A DNA stretch of 11,767 nucleotides from an uncultured bacterium (GTDB taxonomy: Bacteria; Planctomycetota; Phycisphaerae; Phycisphaerales; SM1A02), in contig CAIXEV010000329.1 in NCBI GenBank assembly GCA_903918555.1, positions 1-11,767 of the forward strand. The letters run 5' to 3'. Each line of letters starts with the position of its first letter. Positions within the stretch are counted from its first letter, which is position 1. The position numbers and the translations under genes were made by a program. The notes beneath the pieces were generated by a model. That model was given only the letters and a program-made list of their open reading frames with translations. It had not been told where the DNA came from and did no database searches. This document shows, piece after piece, positions 7,030 through 11,767 of this stretch.

Positions 7030-7090
7030 GCCGCTTGCGGCGGCGGGCTTAACTTGAGCGGCCGCCGCTTGCGGCGGCGGCCTTTGGCGG
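7030..7090 (+). repeat. 61-bp hairpin module, copy 2 (hairpins C-D)
   Basis: Second copy of the module at 6915-6975. It holds most of hairpin C and all of D. The near identity points to a recent duplication or to gene-conversion-like homogenisation. Confidence 0.88.
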
Positions 7091-7119
7091 TCAGGTCTTC
7101 GGCGTGATCGACGCGCGGT

Positions 7120-8178
7120 TTACCGCAGACCGCGGATTTCGGTCGCCAGCGCCTCGAGCGCTGCTTCGACCTGCTCGCGGGTCGACTGATCGGGGTTCGA
7201 CATCACGCGGCCGATCAGGAGTTCAAGGCGCTTTCGCATGCCGTTGATCAGCTCGGGGTCCTTGCCGGCCAGCTGCAGCGCGGCCAGCTGCTTGCGCAGC
7301 AGCTCGGGATTCACGGGCGCCCGCGCCGCAGCCTGCTCGCGAGCGGGGAACTCGACCACCGTCGCGCCAGGAAGGAACCGCCGACGCGCCTCCTCGATCT
7401 GCGCCTGACGCTGCGGCGCCATCGCGTTCACCACGCCGCCGCCCTGCGCGTCGCCGCGCTCGTTGAGATCCTCGGTCGACCCGAGGCGCAGCTTCAGCTT
7501 GAGTTCGTCGACGCGCTCGAGCCCGTCGTCGCCGACCATCACCTTGCCCTCGGCGTCGCGCTTCGTGCGGCGCACCATGAGGCCCACCTCGACGCCGGGC
7601 GGCAGCGACTGGACGGCGCGGATGAGGTCGCTTCGGTCGAGAAGCGGCTGGCCTTCGACCGAGCTGATGAGGTCGCCGACCTGCAGCACGCGCTCCGCGG
7701 GCATGCCAGGAACGAGTCCGGTCACGCGGACGCCGGTCGTGCGCATGATCGGCCCTTCCATGCGGATTCCGAGCGCGCCGCGCGGCGCAAGCATGATGCG
7801 CTGCTCGAGCACCGACACGATCGCGTGGCGCGCATCGTTCGAGAGATCGCGGCGCAGGAGAAGCGCCATCAGTTCCTCGGCCGTCGCCTTGCGCGCGACG
7901 AGCTGCTCGCGCGCGGACGCACGCTCCGCGAACGCATCGGATTCGAACTGGCGCGCGAGGCGCACGAGATCCGCCGGGACCTCGATGCGCGAGAGCTCCG
8001 CATCGCTCGGCAGCGGCATCGGCTCGACGGGCGCCTGCAGGACCTGACCGTTCATGTCGATCATCACGGCCGCGTTCGGATTGCCGAGTGGCTTGACCTT
8101 GGTCTGCAGCCGGCCGGTCGGCTCGACGGGCGCGGTCTGCGCGAGGATCAGCGTGGCGAACGCGAGCGCGATCTGCAT
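7120..8178 (-). CDS. Exported PDZ-domain protein without protease domain
   Basis: A 352-residue protein. Residues 1-16 (MQIALAFATLILAQTA) look like a signal peptide, though without the usual basic residues, with cleavage near A13-A16; export is therefore likely rather than certain. Residues 66-130 are helical and include LARQFESDAFAERASAREQL, like the short HEAT-type repeat frequent in planctomycete secreted proteins. A PDZ domain spans about 134-204: GALGIRMEG as the carboxylate-binding loop, then TGLVPGMPAERVLQVGDLISSVEGQPL. The C-terminal third (about 245-350) is charged and helical, possibly coiled coil. No catalytic Ser-His-Asp set or other enzyme motif is seen, so it is more likely an adaptor or periplasmic binding protein than a DegP-type protease. 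It is the last gene of the tpiA-secG-yicC-APH run, 88 bp after the kinase-like gene. The stop TAA lies next to the hairpin array. Specific function unknown. Confidence 0.75.
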   Translation of the reverse strand: MQIALAFATLILAQTAPVEPTGRLQTKVKPLGNPNAAVMIDMNGQVLQAPVEPMPLPSDAELSRIEVPADLVRLARQFESDAFAERASAREQLVARKATAEELMALLLRRDLSNDARHAIVSVLEQRIMLAPRGALGIRMEGPIMRTTGVRVTGLVPGMPAERVLQVGDLISSVEGQPLLDRSDLIRAVQSLPPGVEVGLMVRRTKRDAEGKVMVGDDGLERVDELKLKLRLGSTEDLNERGDAQGGGVVNAMAPQRQAQIEEARRRFLPGATVVEFPAREQAAARAPVNPELLRKQLAALQLAGKDPELINGMRKRLELLIGRVMSNPDQSTREQVEAALEALATEIRGLR

Positions 8179-8222
8179 GGAAAGAGAGTAGCACGGGTTT
8201 GGGCCGATGCGCCCCCTGCGCC

Positions 8223-8254
8223 GGGGATTCGGGCAAGCCCGAGAAGACTTCCCC
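8223..8254. repeat. Nested inverted repeat between APH-like and PDZ genes
   Basis: Inner stem TCGGG/CCCGA (8229-8233 with 8238-8242, loop CAAG) sits inside an outer GGGGA/TCCCC pair (8223-8227 with 8250-8254). It lies 12 bases past the end of the APH-like gene. There is no T tract, so it may be an RNA-processing or partial-termination hairpin rather than a true terminator. Confidence 0.35.
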
Positions 8255-8266
8255 TGCCGCGCCGCG

Positions 8267-9397
8267 CTACTGGGCTTCCTGCTCGATCACCGAGACGATC
8301 GCGCGGGTCCGCTGGGCGATCCAGTCGACGAGGCTCGCGGTGGCGCGGAGGAACGGCGCCGGGGCGATGCCCGCGAAATCCCCGTCGCGGGCGATCGGCG
8401 ACGCGGCCTCGGCGGTGATCGCCGACATCATGAGCCACGGCACGAGCGGCGCGATCTCGCGCAGGTCGGTGGCGGGCGCGGCCGCGTATCCCGCGAGGAA
8501 GGCGCGGAGATTCTCGGGGTCGAGGCCGACCTGCCACTCGAGCGGATCGTCGCCCGCGCGCTGCTTCACGGAGAACTGGAGGCACGCGTTCGCGATCTCG
8601 GCGGCCACCGACTCGTGGCGCGCGCTGTCGAAGTCGATGACGGCGCCGAGCGTGTCGCCGTACCAGAGCGTGTTGCCGGGGTGGAAGTCGCCGTGGCAGA
8701 TCGCGGTGCGCTGGAGCGCGAGCCCCTTCGCGTTCAGCTTCGCCTCGCCGAGGTGCAGGTAGGACAGGAGGAGCTCGACCGATGCGCCGAGCATCTCCCG
8801 GTCGCTCTCGCTGCAGCGCGCGAGCGCCTTCTCCCTCGCCTGCTCGAGCATCGCGCGCACGGGCTCCGGCTCGCTGAATCCGCCGAGCGGAAGCTCCTCG
8901 AGAAGCTCGATCTCGGCGAAGGCTCCGTGCATGCGCGCGAGCGCGATGCCGGTGGCGCGCGCCTGCTCGGCGTGGCGCGCGTAGCGGGTGCCGGGAACCC
9001 AGTGGTAGAGCTCGTACAGCCGGCCGCCGAAGTCGAGGAGCGAGCCGCCGCTCTTCAGCGTGGCGAGGCTCGCGACGGGAACGCCGCCGCGCGCGGCGAT
9101 CTGCTGGAGCTTGTGGCTTGCGGCCGCGCGCGTGCGGTCGGAGTCGAGCAGCCGGCCGGCCGCGCGGCGCTTGAGGAGGAACTCGCCGCGCTCGGCGACG
9201 AGCTTGAGCTTCGCGGCGCGGCGCGAACCGCGGCGATACTCGCGGATCTCGCGGATGACGCCGATGTCGAAGTGGGACATCACCTGCGCGATCTCGCGGG
9301 CGCTGAAGCGCTCGCGCGACGCGGCGCGGGGATCCTCGCTGGGCTTCGCGCCGTTGCGAGGCGCGTGGAAATGGTCTGGCGGCTCAGGCTGCACCAT
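8267..9397 (-). CDS. APH-family small-molecule kinase (aminoglycoside phosphotransferase fold)
   Basis: A 376-residue protein of the APH/choline kinase family (PF01636), which transfers phosphate from ATP to small hydroxylated substrates. Seen: the N-lobe from about 42 (SHFDIGVIREIREYRRGSRR), the ATP-lysine strand FLLKRR (73-78, K76 the likely lysine), the hinge YELYHWVPG (128-136), the catalytic loop CHGDFHPGN (234-242; D237 the base, N242 the metal ligand), and IDFD (254-257) for the second metal. All catalytic residues are present, so it is probably active. The setting in a housekeeping operon, and the absence of resistance-gene hallmarks, argue against antibiotic resistance; the substrate is unknown (a sugar, amino alcohol or homoserine-type substrate is possible). 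Start ATG 9397 gives about 40 extra residues before the first conserved strand; a start at Met40 is possible. It is 57 bp downstream of yicC. Confidence 0.8.
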   Translation of the reverse strand: MVQPEPPDHFHAPRNGAKPSEDPRAASRERFSAREIAQVMSHFDIGVIREIREYRRGSRRAAKLKLVAERGEFLLKRRAAGRLLDSDRTRAAASHKLQQIAARGGVPVASLATLKSGGSLLDFGGRLYELYHWVPGTRYARHAEQARATGIALARMHGAFAEIELLEELPLGGFSEPEPVRAMLEQAREKALARCSESDREMLGASVELLLSYLHLGEAKLNAKGLALQRTAICHGDFHPGNTLWYGDTLGAVIDFDSARHESVAAEIANACLQFSVKQRAGDDPLEWQVGLDPENLRAFLAGYAAAPATDLREIAPLVPWLMMSAITAEAASPIARDGDFAGIAPAPFLRATASLVDWIAQRTRAIVSVIEQEAQ

Positions 9398-9454
9398 GCG
9401 TTCCCCAGCTGTCTCGCGCGCTCACGCGCCGACGCGTGCCGGTCGGGGCGGAGA

Positions 9455-10345
9455 TCACTCGGCGTTCGCCGCCTGCTCCTTGATTCGGTCGATCGCGGTC
9501 TTCATCTCGACCACCTTGCGGGCGATCTCGACATCCTGCGACTTGCTGGCGATGGTGTTCGCCTCGCGCAGCATCTCCTGCGAGAGGAAGTCGAGCGTGC
9601 GGCCCGCGGGCTCGGGGTGCTTGGGCGAGATCACCTGCTCGAACTGGTCGAGGTGGCCCGAGAGGCGCGTCACTTCCTCGGCGACATCGGAGCGCTCTGC
9701 GAACACCGCGACTTCGCGCAGGAGATCGGCCTCGGCGGCGACGGCGCCGACCTCGGTGAGGAGCGAGTTCATCCGGTTGCGGAGGCGGTCCTGGTAGGCG
9801 TTCGTCGCGTGCGGGGCGCGGTTGGCGACGACGGCGAGCGCGTCGCGGATCGACTGGCCGAAGCGCGTGAGCTCGCGGGCGATTCCCTCGCCCTCGCGGG
9901 CGCGCATCTCGAGGACGCGCGTGCAGGCTTCGTCGAGGAGTCGCAGCACGACGGGTCGCGCGAACTCGACGATCTTGTCGACGCCGTCGGTGCGCAGGAC
10001 GCCGGGCACGGTGAGGAGCGCGCCGAGGTCGACGGTGGCGCGGTCGCGGAGTTCGATGGGAAGCGCGGCGAGGAGCGCTGTGAGCGCGGTGCGCGCTGCG
10101 GCGGGGTTGACCTCGGCCGCAGCGACGGAGCCGCCCGGCACGAAGCGCACGAGCACCATCACGCTGCCGCGCGCGAGGCGCTTGGCGACGGCGGTCTCGA
10201 TCTCGGTCTCGAGCGTCGAGAGCTCCTCGGGCACGCGGACCGTCGCCTTGAAGAAGCGGTTGTTGACGCTCTTGATCTCGACGGCGAAGCGGCAGCCTTC
10301 CGCTTCTGCGGATGCTGCACCGAAGCCGGTCATCGAGCGAATCAT
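9455..10345 (-). CDS. yicC: YicC/YloC-family endoribonuclease
   Basis: A 296-residue protein, the usual family length. The family (E. coli YicC, B. subtilis YloC) is an endoribonuclease involved in RNA turnover. Seen: the N-terminal hallmark MIRSMTGFG (1-9), VEIKSVNNRF (22-31), MRAREGEGIARELTRF (147-162), the conserved SDVAEEVTRLSGHLDQF (219-235), and GRTLDFLSQEMLREANTIAS (248-267) of the DUF1732 region. It ends with VVEMKTAIDRIKEQ. The start follows from the invariant N terminus; AAGG about 7 bases before the ATG is a weak ribosome site. It starts 21 bp after the secG stop, indicating co-transcription. Elsewhere yicC often lies next to gmk; here it follows secG. Confidence 0.95.
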   Translation of the reverse strand: MIRSMTGFGAASAEAEGCRFAVEIKSVNNRFFKATVRVPEELSTLETEIETAVAKRLARGSVMVLVRFVPGGSVAAAEVNPAAARTALTALLAALPIELRDRATVDLGALLTVPGVLRTDGVDKIVEFARPVVLRLLDEACTRVLEMRAREGEGIARELTRFGQSIRDALAVVANRAPHATNAYQDRLRNRMNSLLTEVGAVAAEADLLREVAVFAERSDVAEEVTRLSGHLDQFEQVISPKHPEPAGRTLDFLSQEMLREANTIASKSQDVEIARKVVEMKTAIDRIKEQAANAE

Positions 10346-10366
10346 GCGGTTGCCTTGGTGGCTGGA

Positions 10367-10852
10367 TCAGCCGCCGGTCGACGGAGCTGCGGGCGCGGGC
10401 TCGGTCGCGGGGGCCGGCGCGGGAGCGGGTTCGGTCGCAGGCGGGGTCGTGCCTTCGGCGGGAGCCGGCGTGGTCGCGGGTGCGGTGGTCGCGTCCGCGG
10501 GCGCGGGTGTGGGCACGGTCGTGCCATCGGCGGGCGCTGTCGTGCCATCGGCGGGCGCTGTCGTGCCATCGGCGGGCGCGATGGTCGACGCAGGGGTTGC
10601 CGGCGCGTTGCGCATCACATTGCCCGTGATGTTCAGGCCGATCGCAAGCAGCAGGTAGATCGCGAACGCGCTGATCGTCGCGACCGTGAGCGCGTCGCCC
10701 GTTCGTCCACCGAACGCGGTGTCGGTGCCGCCGCCGCCGCCGAACGCGCCGGAGAGGCCGCCACCCTGCGGGCGCTGGACCAGGATGATCAGCACGAGCG
10801 CGATGGAGACGACGATGAAGAGGACGGTCAGGACGGCGAAGAAGATCTGCAT
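10367..10852 (-). CDS. secG: Protein translocase subunit SecG with long Pro/Ala/Thr tail
   Basis: SecG is the small SecYEG subunit that assists SecA-driven export across the inner membrane. The 161-residue protein has TM1 at about 4-25, the family-specific loop VQRPQGGGLSGAFGG (25-39) running to TDTAFG, and TM2 at about 56-75. SecG proteins are usually 70-120 residues; here residues 81-161 form a low-complexity tail of Pro, Ala, Thr, Glu and Asp, including three APADGTT units. With both termini outside the cytoplasm (the standard SecG topology), the tail would lie in the periplasm (inference). Start ATG 10852 immediately begins TM1; no Shine-Dalgarno is visible. It lies 63 bp downstream of tpiA, a gene pair conserved in many bacteria. 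Confidence 0.93.
   Translation of the reverse strand: MQIFFAVLTVLFIVVSIALVLIILVQRPQGGGLSGAFGGGGGTDTAFGGRTGDALTVATISAFAIYLLLAIGLNITGNVMRNAPATPASTIAPADGTTAPADGTTAPADGTTVPTPAPADATTAPATTPAPAEGTTPPATEPAPAPAPATEPAPAAPSTGG
10521..10583. repeat. 21-bp tandem repeat within secG, three units
   Basis: Units at 10521-10541, 10542-10562 and 10563-10583. The first two are identical, the third differs only in its last bases. It encodes the APADGTT heptapeptides of the SecG tail and keeps the frame, so copy number changes would lengthen or shorten the tail without disrupting it. Confidence 0.9.
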
Positions 10853-10915
10853 GGCTGAAACCGATCTGTCGGTCGGACGGACACTTGCGCTGGCCGCCGG
10901 CGGCGGTTGGCGCGC

Positions 10916-11692
10916 TTAGGTTCGACGCGAGGATGCGGCGGCGATGATGGCTGCGAAGTCGGTCGCGTTGAGTGACGCGCCGCCTACGAGTCCACCGTCG
11001 ATCTCTTCGCGAGCAAAGAGATCGGCCGCGTTCTTCGCGTTCACCGAGCCGCCGTAGATGACACGGGCCTGCTCGGAGAATCGAACACTATACATGGAGG
11101 CCAGCGTCTTCCGCACGGTTCGGTGGGCTTCGGCGGCGTCATCGGGGGTCGCGGTGCGGCCGGTGCCGATCGCCCAGACGGGTTCGTAGGCGACGACGAG
11201 GGTGGCGAGCGCGTCCTCGGAATGTCCCGCGAGCGAGCCGCGGAGCTGGGTTTCGATGACGGCGTGGGCGCGGCCGGCGTCGCGTTCGGCGAGGGTTTCG
11301 CCGACGCAGAGGACGGGGGTCAGGCCGGCTTCGAGCGCGCGGGCGATCTTCTTGGTGAGGAGCGCGTCCGTCTCGCCGAGGCCGTGGCGACGCTCTGAGT
11401 GACCGATAAGTGTTGCGCAGCAGCCGATGTCGCGGAGCATCGCGGCGCTGACTTGGCCGGTGAACGCGCCTTGCGTTTCGGCGGAGCAGTCCTGCGCGCC
11501 GACGCACATGTCGGCGGTGCGCGCGGCGATTGTGTCGGGGAGATACACGAACGGCGGGAACACGACGCATTCGACGCGGCGGCCGGCGGCGGCGGCTGCG
11601 GTGGAGCGCGCAAGCTCGGCAGCGCCCGCACGGGTGAGGTTCATCTTCCAGTTGCCGCCGACGAAGGGGGTTCGGGAGACGCGGATGGCCAT
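10916..11692 (-). CDS. tpiA: Triose-phosphate isomerase
   Basis: Interconverts dihydroxyacetone phosphate and glyceraldehyde 3-phosphate in glycolysis and gluconeogenesis; a cytoplasmic TIM barrel, normally a dimer. The 258 residues match the family length. Seen: GNWKMN (13-18) with substrate-binding N14 and K16, catalytic H98 in GHSERR (97-102), catalytic E170 in AYEPVWAIGTG (168-178, leading into the flexible loop), VIYGGSVN (211-218) and DGGLVGGAS (232-240) for phosphate binding. All active-site residues are present. Start ATG 11692 gives the usual short lead before GNWKMN; no Shine-Dalgarno is seen. It is the first gene of the minus-strand run, so the operon promoter should lie between 11693 and the window end or beyond. 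Confidence 0.97.
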   Translation of the reverse strand: MAIRVSRTPFVGGNWKMNLTRAGAAELARSTAAAAAGRRVECVVFPPFVYLPDTIAARTADMCVGAQDCSAETQGAFTGQVSAAMLRDIGCCATLIGHSERRHGLGETDALLTKKIARALEAGLTPVLCVGETLAERDAGRAHAVIETQLRGSLAGHSEDALATLVVAYEPVWAIGTGRTATPDDAAEAHRTVRKTLASMYSVRFSEQARVIYGGSVNAKNAADLFAREEIDGGLVGGASLNATDFAAIIAAASSRRT

Positions 11693-11715
11693 GCGCGCAG
11701 CCTAGCCAGAATCGG

Positions 11716-11767
11716 TGCACGGCACGTGCCGTGCAGTGCCAGGCACTGACTGGCACGTGCCTGGCAC
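11716..11767. repeat. Palindromic element upstream of tpiA, cut by the window end
   Basis: A perfect 20-bp palindrome (11716-11735; half-site TGCACGGCAC) is directly followed by an 11-bp inverted repeat, GTGCCAGGCAC (11736-11746) and GTGCCTGGCAC (11757-11767), separated by TGACTGGCAC. GGCACGTGCC occurs twice (11721-11730 and 11752-11761). It resembles REP-type extragenic palindromes of the kind mobilised by Y1 transposases, but could also be an operator for the tpiA operon. It is the only structure seen between tpiA and the window end. Confidence 0.7.

Larger units (their letters stand above)
6911..7082. terminator. Array of five hairpins between convergent adk and PDZ genes
   Basis: Four GC hairpins share the loop TTGCG. 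A (6911-6933) has 8 of 9 pairs. B (6945-6967) and D (7060-7082) have a perfect 9-bp stem GGCCGCCGC/GCGGCGGCC followed by TTT. C (7027-7047) has an 8-pair stem. Between B and C sits a perfect 13-bp stem (6975-6987 with 6993-7005, loop GTGAA). The array begins 3 bases after the adk stop and ends 37 bases before the end of the PDZ gene on the other strand. It probably terminates or protects both transcripts. The short T tracts make classic intrinsic termination uncertain. Confidence 0.6.

Noticed and set aside
6911..7090. CRISPR array
   Set aside because: The repeats are hairpins at irregular spacing, arranged as one duplicated module, with no unique spacers of constant length and no cas gene.
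8267..9397. Antibiotic-resistance aminoglycoside phosphotransferase
   Set aside because: The fold and catalytic motifs are shared by many metabolic kinases, and the gene sits in a housekeeping run without mobile elements.
8207..10858. Open frame of 883 codons on the plus strand across the APH-like, yicC and secG genes
   Set aside because: It is antisense to three well-supported genes. Its translation is rich in Arg, Ala, Gly and Glu without recognisable domains, the usual mirror frame of high-GC coding DNA.
10893..10904. Palindrome GCCGCCGGCGGC between tpiA and secG as a terminator
   Set aside because: It has no loop room and no T tract, and such GC palindromes are expected by chance in this composition.

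Overview
The window is very GC-rich bacterial DNA whose gene content points to a planctomycete, probably Phycisphaerae/Phycisphaerales (inference). The strongest pointers are an ECF sigma factor directly followed by a Ser/Thr kinase fused to a WD40 propeller, a second divergent ECF-like protein of a type common in planctomycetes, and a PDZ protein with the short helical repeat often seen in planctomycete secreted proteins. I see no phage, IS, CRISPR, tRNA or rRNA.

Layout. (1) Bases 1-3777, plus strand: the 3' part of an ECF sigma gene, then a 1090-residue membrane-anchored Ser/Thr kinase with a periplasm-side WD40 propeller, likely a signalling pair. (2) Bases 3755-6084, minus strand: recJ (single-strand DNA exonuclease) coupled by an ATGA overlap to a small sigma-70-like protein with a four-cysteine linker. 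The end of that small gene overlaps the end of the kinase gene by 23 bp, inside a 21-bp tandem repeat. (3) Bases 6085-6266: divergent intergenic region serving recJ and adk. (4) Bases 6267-6908, plus strand: a short-LID adenylate kinase. (5) Bases 6909-7119: a dense array of five hairpins between convergent genes, apparently a bidirectional terminator cluster built from a duplicated 61-bp module. (6) Bases 7120-11692, minus strand: five genes read in the order tpiA, secG, yicC, an APH-family kinase and a PDZ protein, with gaps of 21 to 88 bp, probably one operon. (7) Bases 11716-11767: a compact palindromic element upstream of tpiA, cut by the window end.

Most of the window is housekeeping: glycolysis (TpiA), protein export (SecG), RNA decay (YicC), nucleotide balance (Adk) and DNA repair (RecJ). 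The less ordinary parts are the sigma-like Cys-rich protein behind recJ, the tandem repeat in which every unit carries that gene's last codons and stop, the hairpin array after adk, and the long low-complexity tail on SecG. I did not find a convincing new multi-gene system. Very long open frames lie antisense to several genes, but they are explained by the high GC content.
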